A stretch of 64,000 nt of DNA from Actinospineispora eucalypti (GCA_014208095.1 JACHMT010000001.1:806001-870000), one strand, 5' to 3'. Shown: positions 50,638 through 59,026, counted from the stretch's first letter. Program-made: numbers and translations. Notes: generated by a model from the letters alone, not told the origin.

Positions 50638-52059
50638 ATGAGTACCGAGGGGCGACACGTCGAGGGGGAGGGCGCCGGGTCGGCGGACACGGCGACCGCG
50701 CAGGGGCTGAGTCAGGGCCTTCGGCAGCGGCATGTGCGCATGATCGCGCTGGGCGGGATCATCGGCGCGAGCCTGTTCATCGGCAGCGGTTCGGTGATCA
50801 ATACCGTGGGGCCGGCGGCGGTGCTGTCCTATGCGCTGGGCGGGCTGCTCGTGGTGCTGGTGATGCGCATGCTCGGCGAGATGGCGAACGCCTCGCCGAA
50901 GCTGGGCTCGTTCATGGAGTACGCGCGCGAGTCGCTGGGCGGCTGGGCGGGCTTCACCGTCGGCTGGCTGTACTGGTACTTCTGGGTCGGCGTGGTCGCG
51001 TTCGAGGCGGTGGCCGGGCCGAAGATCCTCAGCCACTGGTTCCCGGCCATCCCCGCGTGGGCGATGTCCCTGGTGCTCATGTTGCTGCTGACCATCACCA
51101 ACCTGGTCTCCGTGCGCTCCTTCGGCGAGACGGAGTTCTGGCTGGCCTCGGTGAAGGTGGCCACGATCACGGTGTTCCTGGTGATCGGCACGCTGTTCGC
51201 GCTCGGCCTGTGGCCGGGGGCGACCTTCTCCGTGCCCAACATCGCGCAGGACGGCTTCCTGGCTCACGGCTGGGCCACCGTCATCCAGGGCGTGGTGATC
51301 GTGATCTTCTCCTACTTCGGCGCCGAGATCGTCACCATCGCCGCGGCGGAGTCCCAGGAGCCGGGCAAGGCCATCCGCAAGGCCACCGCCACGGTCGCCT
51401 GGCGGGTGGTGCTGTTCTACGTGGGCTCGATCGCCCTGCTGGTGATGATCACGCCCTGGCGCGACGTGCCGCACGACGGTACGACCAGCCCGTTCGCCGC
51501 CGCGTTCACCCGCTTCGGGCTCCCGGCGGCCGAGACGATCGTGAACCTGGTGGTGCTCACCGCGGTGCTGTCCGTGCTCAACTCGGGCCTGTACACCGCG
51601 TCGCGGATGCTGTTCGCGCTGAACCGGCACGGTTGGGCACCGGGCTGGGTCCGGGACACCAATCGGCGGGGCGTGCCGTGGAAGGCGATCCTGCTGTCCG
51701 CCGCCGGCGGGTACGTCGCCGTGATCATGAACTACGTCGCGCCCAAGCAGATCTTCGACTTCATCATGAACTCCTCCGGCGCGGTCGCGCTGTTCGTCTA
51801 CGCCATCATCGCCGGCTCGCAGCTGCGCATGCGGCGGCGGCTGGAGCGGGACAACCCGGAGGCGCTCACCCTGCGCATGTGGGGCTACCCCTGGCTGAGC
51901 TGGCTGACCCTGGCCGGCACGCTGTTCGTGGTGGCCTCCATGGCGTTCGTGGAGAGCGCACGCAGCCAGTTGTGGCTGACCCTGATCAGCGTCGCGGTGG
52001 TGCTGATCGCCTACCTACTGGTGCGGCGAAGGGTCCCGGCTACCTCTGAACCGCACTAA
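50638..52059 (+). CDS. Amino-acid permease, APC superfamily (AAT/GabP-like)
   Basis: A 473-residue, 12-TM permease. The N-terminal signature RHVRMIALGGIIGASLFIGSG and the TM8-9 region LNSGLYTASRMLFALNRHG are typical of AAT-family amino-acid/GABA permeases. Proton-coupled uptake of an amino acid is expected. ATG 50638. It is placed after the class-III aminotransferase, so it may import that enzyme's amino donor. Confidence 0.9.
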   Translation: MSTEGRHVEGEGAGSADTATAQGLSQGLRQRHVRMIALGGIIGASLFIGSGSVINTVGPAAVLSYALGGLLVVLVMRMLGEMANASPKLGSFMEYARESLGGWAGFTVGWLYWYFWVGVVAFEAVAGPKILSHWFPAIPAWAMSLVLMLLLTITNLVSVRSFGETEFWLASVKVATITVFLVIGTLFALGLWPGATFSVPNIAQDGFLAHGWATVIQGVVIVIFSYFGAEIVTIAAAESQEPGKAIRKATATVAWRVVLFYVGSIALLVMITPWRDVPHDGTTSPFAAAFTRFGLPAAETIVNLVVLTAVLSVLNSGLYTASRMLFALNRHGWAPGWVRDTNRRGVPWKAILLSAAGGYVAVIMNYVAPKQIFDFIMNSSGAVALFVYAIIAGSQLRMRRRLERDNPEALTLRMWGYPWLSWLTLAGTLFVVASMAFVESARSQLWLTLISVAVVLIAYLLVRRRVPATSEPH

Positions 52060-52152
52060 ATCAGTATCAGCTTGGTTTCGATCACCCGAAAGAGTGTGTC
52101 CTGCTTCACTCTCGGCGGTAGCGTCCGCGCACCGACTCGCCCGGGAGAGACC

Positions 52153-53496
52153 ATGACCGAGCCAGCACCGAGCAACGCGACGCCGGCAGCCCCGTCCGTC
52201 CCGATGAGCAGGATCGCCGGGGCATCCTTCGCCGGGACCACGATCGAGTTCTACGACTTCTTCATCTACGGCACCGCGGCGGCGCTGGTGTTCGGGCCGG
52301 TGTTCTTCCCCACGCTCGGCCCGGCCGCCGGCACGGTCGCCGCGTTCGCCACGTTCGGCGTGGCGTTCTTCTTCCGGCCGCTGGGCTCGATCGTGTTCGG
52401 GCACCTCGGTGACCGCCTCGGCCGCAAACGCACGCTGATCTACACGTTGCTGCTGATGGGCATCTCGACCTTCGCCATCGGGCTGATACCGACCGCCGAG
52501 TCGATCGGTCCGGCGGCGCCGCTGATCCTGGTGGTGCTGCGCGCGCTGCAGGGTGTCGCGGTGGGTGGCGAGTGGGCCGGCGCGGCGCTGCTGACCACCG
52601 AGTTCGCCCCGGCCGGCCAGCGCGGCCGGTACAGCATGTTCCCGCAGCTCGGACCGTCCATCGCGTTCGGCCTCTCCAGCGCGACGTTCCTGGTCACCGC
52701 GCTGACCATGAGCCCGGCCAGTTTCGCCGCCTGGGGCTGGCGGCTGCCGTTCCTGCTCAGCATCGTGTTGGTCGGAATCGGCCTCTACATCCGGTTGAAG
52801 ATCACCGAGACGCCGGTGTTCGCCCAGGCGCTGGCCCGCAGGGAGCCGGTGAAGCTGCCGTTCAAGGACGTGTTCCGCCACCAGTGGCGCGAGGTGCTGC
52901 TCGCCGGCGGCACGCTGACCATGGTGTTCGGCTTCTTCTACATCAGCACCGTGTACCTGACCAGCTACGCCGGGCAGGCGAAGGGCGTCGGGGTGCTCGG
53001 GCTGTCGCGGCCCACCGTGCTGGTCGGCGGGATCGTCGGCGCGGCCGGATTCGCGCTGGCCTGCGTGGTCTCGGCGACGCTGTCCGACCGGCTCGGCCGG
53101 CGACGCCTGGTCGTGGCGGGCAACCTGGCGGCCGTGGTCGTCGGCCCGTTGGCGTTCCTGATCATGCAGCCGGGCAACGCGGCGTCGTTCTTCCTCGGGA
53201 TCACGTTGCTGCTGGTGGTGGTGGGGATCCCGTACGGCCCGGCCGCCGCCTACCTGCCCGAGCTGTTCCAGACGCGCTATCGCTATACCGGGGCCGGCAT
53301 GGGCTACAACCTGGCCGGCATCCTCGGTGGCGCGCTGCCACTGGCCATCGCCGCGCCGCTGACCGCCGCCTACGGCGGAATCGGGGTCGGGGCCTACCTG
53401 GCGCTGCTCGGGCTGCTCAGCACGCTGTGCGTGCTGGCCCTGCGGGAGACCAGGGACGTGGTGATCGACGCGGCACCGGCGGCGGCGACCGCCTGA
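52153..53496 (+). CDS. MHS-family MFS transporter (metabolite:H+ symporter)
   Basis: A 447-residue, 12-TM facilitator with the MHS signature AGASFAGTTIEFYDFFIYGTA in TM1 and FRPLGSIVFGHLGDRLGRKR in loop 2-3; relatives (ProP, ShiA, KgtP) take up osmolytes, shikimate or dicarboxylates. ATG 52153 follows GGGAGAG; the 93-bp gap to the permease has no operator of the ATTGT type. Probably a second uptake system for the island. Ends 6 bp before the convergent mrp gene. Confidence 0.88.
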   Translation: MTEPAPSNATPAAPSVPMSRIAGASFAGTTIEFYDFFIYGTAAALVFGPVFFPTLGPAAGTVAAFATFGVAFFFRPLGSIVFGHLGDRLGRKRTLIYTLLLMGISTFAIGLIPTAESIGPAAPLILVVLRALQGVAVGGEWAGAALLTTEFAPAGQRGRYSMFPQLGPSIAFGLSSATFLVTALTMSPASFAAWGWRLPFLLSIVLVGIGLYIRLKITETPVFAQALARREPVKLPFKDVFRHQWREVLLAGGTLTMVFGFFYISTVYLTSYAGQAKGVGVLGLSRPTVLVGGIVGAAGFALACVVSATLSDRLGRRRLVVAGNLAAVVVGPLAFLIMQPGNAASFFLGITLLLVVVGIPYGPAAAYLPELFQTRYRYTGAGMGYNLAGILGGALPLAIAAPLTAAYGGIGVGAYLALLGLLSTLCVLALRETRDVVIDAAPAAATA

Positions 53497-53502
53497 GCCC
53501 CG

Positions 53503-54651
53503 CTACTTCCGAGTCGGAGTGATCCCCAGGCTCATCCCGGCCAGGCCCCGCGCCCGGCTGGTGAGCCGGTCGGCCACGCCGGAGAGCGCCTTCGCCGCGT
53601 CGGTCTCCGGGGCGGAAAGCACCAGCGGGTTGCCCGCGTCGCCGGCCTCGCGCAGCTTCGGGTCCAGCGGGATCTGGCCGAGCAGCGGCACCGGGGCGCC
53701 CAGCGCCTGGGACAGCGAGTCGGAGACCTGCTGCCCGCCGCCGGTGCCGAACACCTCCATCCGGCCGCCGTCCGGGGTGACCAGCCAGGACATGTTCTCC
53801 ACCACACCGACCAGGCGCTGGTGGGTCTGCAGGGCGATCGAGCCGGCCCGCTCGGCCACCTCGGCGGCGGCCTGCTGCGGCGTGGTGACCACCAGGATCT
53901 CCGCGTTCGGGATCAGCTGCGCGCAGGAGATGGCCACGTCACCGGTGCCCGGCGGGAGGTCCAGCAGCAGCACGTCCAGGTCGCCCCAGAACACGTCGGC
54001 CAGGAACTGCTGCAGTGCCCGGTGCAACATCGGGCCACGCCAGGTGACGGCGGCGTTGCCCTGGGTGAACATGCCGATGGAGATGACCTTCACGTCATGC
54101 GCCTGCGGCGGCATGATCATGTCGTCCACCTTGGTCGGGCGGGTGTTCGCGCCCAGCATGCGCGGCACGGAGTGCCCGTAGATGTCGGCGTCCAGCACGC
54201 CGACCGAGAGCCCGCGCGCGGCCATCGCCGCCGCCAGGTTCACCGTGACCGAGGACTTGCCCACCCCGCCCTTGCCGGACGCGACGCAGTAGACCCTGGT
54301 CAGCGAGCCCGGCTGGGCGAACGGGATGACCGGCTCCTTGGAGTCGCCGCGCAGCGAACGGCGCAGCTCGGTGCGCTGTTCGTCGCTCATGACATCTAGC
54401 TCGACCCGCACCTCGCGCACGCCCGGCACCTCGGAGACGGCCGCGCGCACCCGGGAGGTGATCGTTTCTCGCATCGGGCAGCCGGCCACGGTGAGGTACA
54501 CGGCCACGTCGACCGTGCCGTCGGCGCCGATGGCTACCTGTTTGACCATGCCGAGCTCGGTGATCGGCCGATGGATCTCCGGGTCCTCGACGCGCGCCAG
54601 CGCGGCGCGGACGGCGTCCTCGCTGATGGCGGTGTGCGATGTCGTGGTCAT
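53503..54651 (-). CDS. mrp: Mrp/ApbC-type P-loop ATPase (iron-sulfur carrier)
   Basis: A 382-residue protein: MIP18/DUF59 domain (about 8-85; GVREVRVELDVMSDEQR), then a ParA/MinD-type ATPase with deviant Walker A CVASGKGGVGKSSVTVNLAA and LLLDLPPGTGDVAIS. The CxxC cluster motif of E. coli Apbc is absent (NMSWLVTPDGG). Fe-S delivery is therefore uncertain. Start ATG 54651 (MTTTSH) or ATG 54660. Same gene neighbourhood as Rv1229c. Confidence 0.9.
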   Translation of the reverse strand: MTTTSHTAISEDAVRAALARVEDPEIHRPITELGMVKQVAIGADGTVDVAVYLTVAGCPMRETITSRVRAAVSEVPGVREVRVELDVMSDEQRTELRRSLRGDSKEPVIPFAQPGSLTRVYCVASGKGGVGKSSVTVNLAAAMAARGLSVGVLDADIYGHSVPRMLGANTRPTKVDDMIMPPQAHDVKVISIGMFTQGNAAVTWRGPMLHRALQQFLADVFWGDLDVLLLDLPPGTGDVAISCAQLIPNAEILVVTTPQQAAAEVAERAGSIALQTHQRLVGVVENMSWLVTPDGGRMEVFGTGGGQQVSDSLSQALGAPVPLLGQIPLDPKLREAGDAGNPLVLSAPETDAAKALSGVADRLTSRARGLAGMSLGITPTRK

Positions 54652-54722
54652 CCAGGCCATGGTACGTGCGGGTGCATGGCGGGCGCCGCCTGGTGGCGCT
54701 ACGAAAATTCGGCGACGGGTTG

Positions 54723-54728
54723 TAATAT
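54723..54728 (+). promoter_or_regulatory. -10 element (TAATAT) for a possibly leaderless MarR mRNA
   Basis: TAATAT ends 8 bp before the MarR ATG at 54737, the distance at which actinobacterial transcripts begin at the start codon. No Shine-Dalgarno sequence lies between. Confidence 0.45.
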
Positions 54729-54736
54729 CTGATCTC

Positions 54737-55279
54737 ATGGCGGCCGTCGCGGCAATCGAAAGCGATCCTGTGGACGCGTCCGCTGGTGCGGAGCCTGACC
54801 CGGTGGCGCCCACCGTCGAGTCGGGAGAGCTCTCCGCGTGGCGCAGCTACCTACGCGGCCATGCCACGGTGACCCGCGCCCTGGAGGCCGAGCTGATCGC
54901 CGAGCACGGCCTTTCGCTGGCCGCCTACGACGTGCTGGCGCAGCTCGCCGAGGCGCCGGGCCGCCGGCTGCGCATGACCGAGCTGGCCGGGGCGGTGCTG
55001 CTGTCCCGCTCCGGGGTGACCAGGCTGATCGACCGGCTGGAGCGTCTCGGGCTGGTCGGGCGCTGCCGGGTACGGGAGGACGGCCGGGGCGTGGCGGCGA
55101 CGCTCACCGAGCGCGGGTTGGACGCCCTGCGGCGCGCATCGCGGCTGTACGTGAACGGCGTGGCCAGGCATTTCGCCGAGCGGCTCGGCCCGGCCGAACT
55201 GCGCCAGCTGCGCCGGATCAGCCAGACGCTGGCCGAAGCCGGTCCCCGGCCGGACGCCGAGCCCGAGGTCCTCGAGTAG
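54737..55279 (+). CDS. MarR family transcriptional regulator
   Basis: A 180-residue MarR protein with a flexible acidic N-terminus of about 35 residues. The winged helix is AEAPGRRLRMTELAGAVLLS, RSGVTRLIDRLERLGLVGR and CRVREDGRGVAATLTERG, followed by dimerisation helices. Divergent from mrp and convergent with the DUF1003 gene; no obvious target gene adjoins, apart from mrp. Effector unknown. Confidence 0.88.
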   Translation: MAAVAAIESDPVDASAGAEPDPVAPTVESGELSAWRSYLRGHATVTRALEAELIAEHGLSLAAYDVLAQLAEAPGRRLRMTELAGAVLLSRSGVTRLIDRLERLGLVGRCRVREDGRGVAATLTERGLDALRRASRLYVNGVARHFAERLGPAELRQLRRISQTLAEAGPRPDAEPEVLE

Positions 55280-55297
55280 GCCCGGTTCTCGAGCGGG

Positions 55298-55789
55298 TCA
55301 GCGCTTGCGCGATCGTTCGTTGGTGGGCAGCCGCTCGGCCAGCTTCTCCAGCTCTCCCCGCAGGTAGTCGCGGGTGGCCACCTCCCCGATGGCGACGCGC
55401 AACGCGGCCAGCTCGCGGGCCAGGTACTCGGTGTCCGCCTTGGTCTGCGCGGCCCGGTTGCGGTCCTCCTCGAGCGACACCCGGTCCCGGTCGTCCTGGC
55501 GGTTCTGCGCGAGCAGGATGAGCGGCGCCGCGTAGGCGGCCTGGGTGGAGAAGGCCAGGTTGAGCAGGATGAACGGATAGGGGTCCCACTGCCAGCTGAA
55601 CGCGGCCAGGTTCAGCGCGATCCACACGATCACGATGACGGTCTGGATGCCCAGGTAGCGGCCGGTGCCCAGGAACCGCGCGACGCGTTCGGAGAGGCGG
55701 GCGAACGCGTCCGGGTCCAGCGCGAGGCGCGGCGAGCGGCGGCCGGCGCGGGGCTGGTCCAGCCGGCGGTTGGAGTGCAGCTCAGGCAT
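55298..55789 (-). CDS. DUF1003 membrane protein
   Basis: A 163-residue protein with two TM helices (YLGIQTVIVIVWIALNLAAF about 42-61; FILLNLAFSTQAAYAAPLIL about 70-89) and the signature ILLAQNRQDDRDR after TM2, typical of DUF1003. A C-terminal soluble helix (about 95-150) follows. ATG 55789 overlaps the stop of the MgtE-like gene by 8 bp, so the two are one transcription unit, as in other actinobacteria. Function unknown, perhaps linked to divalent cations through its partner. Confidence 0.87.
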   Translation of the reverse strand: MPELHSNRRLDQPRAGRRSPRLALDPDAFARLSERVARFLGTGRYLGIQTVIVIVWIALNLAAFSWQWDPYPFILLNLAFSTQAAYAAPLILLAQNRQDDRDRVSLEEDRNRAAQTKADTEYLARELAALRVAIGEVATRDYLRGELEKLAERLPTNERSRKR

Positions 55790-57152
55790 CGCGTGGTACC
55801 ACCTCGGGGTCGTCGCTGTCCCGGCTGTCCTGGCCGCCGTCGGTCCCGTTCGCGCCATCGCCGTTCGCGCCGTTGCCGTTCGGGCCGTTGCCGTTTGCGC
55901 CGACGCCGCCGATCTCCCGCTCGCGCCAGCCGGGGGGCAGCAGGTGATCCAACACGTCGTCCACGGTGACCGCGCCGAGCAGGTGGTCCGCGTCGTCCAC
56001 CACCGGCCCGCAGACCAGGTTGTAGCTGGCGAAGTACCGGGTCACCTCGCCCAGCGTGGCCTCCGGGTGCAGCCAGGTCAGCTCGGCGTCCACGATCCCC
56101 GCGACCAGTTCGGCCGGGGGCTCGCGCAGCAGCCGCTGGATGTGCACGACCCCCAGGTAGCGGCCGGTGGGCGTGGAGGTCGGCGGCCGGCAGACGAACA
56201 CCATGCTGGCCAGCGCGGGCGGCACGTCCGGGTTGCGGACCCTCGCCAGTGCCTCGGCCACCGTGGCATCCGGCTGGACGATCAGCGGCTCCGACGTCAT
56301 CAGGCCGCCGGCCGTGTCCGCCGAGTAGGAGAGCAGCCGTCGCAGCGGCGCGGACTCCTCCGGCTCCATCAGCTCGAGCAGCCGGTCCGACTCGGCGGTA
56401 TCCAGCTCGCCGAGCAGGTCGGCGGCGTCGTCCGGGTCCATCGCCTCCAGGACGTCGGCGGCCCGGTCCGGGTCCAGGTGGTGCAGCAGATCCCGCTGGT
56501 CGACCTCGGGCAGCTCCTGGAACACGTCGGCCAGCCGCTCGTCGTGCAGCGCGTCGACCACCTCGTGCCGGCGTTTCTCCGGCAGCTCACGCAGCGCGGC
56601 GGCGACGTCGGCGGCCCGCATGCCGTCGAACACCGCGAGCAGCCGCTCGGTGCCCTGGTCCTCCTCGGAGACGGTCAGTCCGGACACCTCGGACCAGTCC
56701 ACCACCCGCACCTGTCCGCGCCGGGCGAGCCGGCCCCGGCGCCGCTCGCGCACGGCGACCCGGCCGATCACCCAGTCCCGCGAGCGGGTCCGTTCGATGC
56801 CCGCGTCCACCACGATGAACTCGGCCGTGCCCTCCTGCTCGGGCAGCCGCACCCGCGCGTCGAGCAGCTCGCCGACCACCAGCGTCTCGTTCGGCCGCTG
56901 GGAGAACCGCCGCAGGTTCACCACCCCGGTGGTGAGCGTGACCGCCCCCGGGTCGATCGCGGTCACCCGCAGCATCGGGACGAAGATCCGCTGGCGGGTG
57001 AGCAGCTCGACAACCAACCCGAGCACCCTCGGCGCCAGTTGGTCCACGCGCAACGCGGTGACCGCGTCCCGGACCTTGCCGATGCGCTCCCCATCCGGCC
57101 CGAACACGGCGAGGCCCACCATCTGAGCCACGAACACTCTCGCCGTTCCCAT
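55782..57152 (-). CDS. Soluble MgtE-N/CBS-domain protein (Rv1232c-like)
   Basis: A 456-residue protein: PRC-barrel-like N-terminal part (about 1-130), MgtE intracellular N domain (about 185-285; AALRELPEKRRHEVVDALHD, DPDRAADVLEAMDPDDAADL) and a CBS pair (about 290-410; GLMTSEPLIVQPDATVAEAL). The Mg2+-channel membrane domain of true MgtE is absent. A tail of Gly-Asn repeats (GANGNGPNGNGANGDGANG) ends the protein. ATG 57152. Likely a Mg2+ or nucleotide sensor rather than a transporter. Confidence 0.87.
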   Translation of the reverse strand: MGTARVFVAQMVGLAVFGPDGERIGKVRDAVTALRVDQLAPRVLGLVVELLTRQRIFVPMLRVTAIDPGAVTLTTGVVNLRRFSQRPNETLVVGELLDARVRLPEQEGTAEFIVVDAGIERTRSRDWVIGRVAVRERRRGRLARRGQVRVVDWSEVSGLTVSEEDQGTERLLAVFDGMRAADVAAALRELPEKRRHEVVDALHDERLADVFQELPEVDQRDLLHHLDPDRAADVLEAMDPDDAADLLGELDTAESDRLLELMEPEESAPLRRLLSYSADTAGGLMTSEPLIVQPDATVAEALARVRNPDVPPALASMVFVCRPPTSTPTGRYLGVVHIQRLLREPPAELVAGIVDAELTWLHPEATLGEVTRYFASYNLVCGPVVDDADHLLGAVTVDDVLDHLLPPGWREREIGGVGANGNGPNGNGANGDGANGTDGGQDSRDSDDPEVVPRDA

Positions 57153-57301
57153 GGTCCAAGTGTCCCGCACTCGGTGCCGGCTTCCTTGCACCGCCGGTCA
57201 GACGGGTGGGCGGCAGGGAGACGCTGACGTCATGCGACGGTGGTTCGTGGCTCTCGTTCCTTAAATCAGTGTAAAATTTAAAGGAACGGCGCGGCGCCCG
57301 A

Positions 57302-57339
57302 TTGACTCGCTGACCTTAAAATGATAATTAGAGTATACT
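57302..57339 (+). promoter_or_regulatory. AT-rich promoter region of the DUF6875-TDO cassette
   Basis: The 57240-57345 stretch is strikingly AT-rich for this genome. It holds TTGACT (57302), TAAAAT (57317), TGATAAT (57322) and TATACT (57334-57339). TTGACT with GATAAT (15 bp) or TATACT as an extended promoter are both possible; the exact pair is not resolved. A start near 57346 would give a 24-nt leader to the preferred ATG. Confidence 0.5.
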
Positions 57340-57369
57340 GAAATGTGCTTCTGCGCAGGGGGACGCTGC

Positions 57370-57981
57370 ATGCACGTCAGAACTGGCGCCCGCATTATCC
57401 GGGTTGATCTGGTGGCGGCGAGTGAAGTAGCCGGGTCTACCCGACGGACGAATCTTGAAGTGGTTGACAACTGGTTGCGCACCAGGATTGCCGCGCGCAA
57501 CCCGGAGCTCGGCCGCCCTGGGGACGTGTGTCCGTTCGTGGGTGGGGCGCTGGTCAACGGTACGGTGACCTACGCGCTGGTGGCCGGCGCCGACCTGACC
57601 GCCCTCAACGTGGCCGCCGTGGTCGGCTCGCTCGGAACCAGCTTCGACCGGGTGCGCAGGGAATCGCACCGACCCGACCTGGAAACGGTCATAGTTCTGT
57701 TTCCGGACATGGCCGAGGCAATTCTCAAAGAAATCGTCCTCGAGGTTCACCGTACCCTCAAGGACTCCTTTGTCCGGGCGCATCGAATGCTCGGCGAGTT
57801 CCTACCGGGATACGAGTCGCCGGGTGTCCACAACCCTCGGTTCCGGCCACTGGCCTCCCCGGTGCCGCTGCTGGTGATCCGGTCGATGGTCGGCAACGAC
57901 GCGATCTTTCTCCGGGACAGCGAGGACTGGCTGCGCGAGCACCGCAGGCTGCGGATGGGCGAGCTGAAGGAGGGGGCCTGA
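57370..57981 (+). CDS. Uncharacterised protein, DUF6875-like
   Basis: A 203-residue protein with no recognised catalytic motif. Pattern segments include PFVGGALVNGTVTYALVAGA, VIVLFPDMAEAILKEIV, RAHRMLGEFLPGYE and PLLVIRSMVGNDAIFLRDSE, which I associate with the DUF6875 family (recollection, not certain). ATG 57370 is preferred over 57343 because AGGGGGA sits 6 bp upstream. Its stop overlaps the next ATG by one base (TGATG), so it is coupled to a tryptophan-dioxygenase-like gene and may modify or bind the same metabolite. Confidence 0.7.
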   Translation: MHVRTGARIIRVDLVAASEVAGSTRRTNLEVVDNWLRTRIAARNPELGRPGDVCPFVGGALVNGTVTYALVAGADLTALNVAAVVGSLGTSFDRVRRESHRPDLETVIVLFPDMAEAILKEIVLEVHRTLKDSFVRAHRMLGEFLPGYESPGVHNPRFRPLASPVPLLVIRSMVGNDAIFLRDSEDWLREHRRLRMGELKEGA

Positions 57982-58682
57982 TGAGTGCGGACCTCGGCTA
58001 CGGCGCCGACGTGATCACCGACGGCCAGTACACGGAGTACATGCGGGTGCGGGAGCTGCTGTCCCTGCAGCGCACGCCGGACGAGGTCGTGCACCGCGAC
58101 GAGCTGCTGTTCCAGACCGTGCACCAGGCAACCGAGCTGCTGCTCAAGCTGGCCTGCCACGAGGTTCGGGAGGCCGCCGACAGCGCCGAGGCCGGCGAGC
58201 ACGATCGGGCTGTCCGGCTGCTCGGCCGGGCCGGCCTCGGAATCCAGCAGGTCACCGGACTGTTGGAGCTGCTCGCGCAGATCAGCCCGGGGGAGTTCCA
58301 GCGAATCCGGGTCGCGCTGGGGAACGGCTCGGGTGCCGAGTCGCCCGGCTGGCGTGCGGTGCGCAAGGCCAGTGAGCGGCTGAACGACGCCTTCGTCCCG
58401 CTGTGCCCCGACCAGGGGTCGCTGGTCGAGTTGTACGCGGGCAGCCCGGACGCGCCGCTGTACCGACTGGCCGAGGCGATGCTGGAATGGGACCAGCGGA
58501 TAGCGTTGTGGCGCGCCCGGCATTACGAGGTCGCCGCACGGCTGCTCGGGGAGGGCCAGGGCATCGTCGGGACCGCCGGCACGTCCGTCGATGTCATCAG
58601 GCAACGCATTCACAAGCGGTTCTTCCCGCGTCTGTGGCAGGCCAGGGCCGCATTGACCGCGTCGGCGAGCTCTTCCCCATAG
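57981..58682 (+). CDS. Tryptophan 2,3-dioxygenase-like heme protein
   Basis: A 233-residue TDO-superfamily protein, shorter than true TDO (about 280-300). Conserved: Phe44 and His48 in ELLFQTVHQATELLLKL (substrate side), Arg110 in EFQRIRVALGNGSG (carboxylate binding), heme-ligand His181 in LWRARHY and Thr198 in IVGTAGTS. TDO Tyr113 is Phe106 here. The shorter form and its DUF6875/phzF neighbourhood suggest oxygenation of an aromatic intermediate in secondary metabolism, like other heme-dependent aromatic oxygenases; kynurenine formation is possible. ATG 57981. Confidence 0.8.
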   Translation: MSADLGYGADVITDGQYTEYMRVRELLSLQRTPDEVVHRDELLFQTVHQATELLLKLACHEVREAADSAEAGEHDRAVRLLGRAGLGIQQVTGLLELLAQISPGEFQRIRVALGNGSGAESPGWRAVRKASERLNDAFVPLCPDQGSLVELYAGSPDAPLYRLAEAMLEWDQRIALWRARHYEVAARLLGEGQGIVGTAGTSVDVIRQRIHKRFFPRLWQARAALTASASSSP

Positions 58683-58688
58683 GGTCGG

Positions 58689-59026
58689 CGTGTCGAGCTC
58701 GAGGGCGACCGGGTCGCCGACGAGCGCTTCGCCCGCGCGGTGGAGATGCTGGGCAACGAGGCAGCGCAGGTACGGGTCGGGGCGCTGCACGCGCTCGCCT
58801 CGCCGGCCGGACGACGAACCGCTATCGACAGATCTCCTTCAAGAACGCCGAGTTCGGCGGCGAGGTGGCCTGGGACGGTGCCGAGGTGGGTAGGTTCGTT
58901 GATGTGCGAACCGCCGCTCCCGCCGCCCAGGCCGGCGCGCCGCGGATCGGCGCCGACACCGAGGTCCGGGGCGACCCGGCCGGCTGGCACCTCACCACCT
59001 CCGAACCGACGGAAGGACGCCCGTGA
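58689..59026 (+). pseudogene. Remnant of a pentapeptide-repeat protein gene
   Basis: After the TDO stop one frame encodes VADERFARAVEMLGNEAAQV and RVGALHALA, the helical segment usual in actinobacterial pentapeptide-repeat proteins. It then loses similarity, and another frame resumes with RQISFKNAEFGGEVAWDGAE, pentapeptide-like repeats. No start codon with a ribosome site exists. So the gene has a frameshift and internal loss. Its terminal TGA overlaps the phzF-like GTG, hinting that it was once coupled to it. It fills the 340-bp gap between the two genes. Confidence 0.6.

Noticed and set aside
43205-53496. Ectoine utilisation cluster (EutA-like racemase family members)
   Set aside because: No ectoine hydrolase or N-acetyl-diaminobutyrate deacetylase (DoeA/DoeB), no EutB/EutC genes; only the racemase fold is shared.
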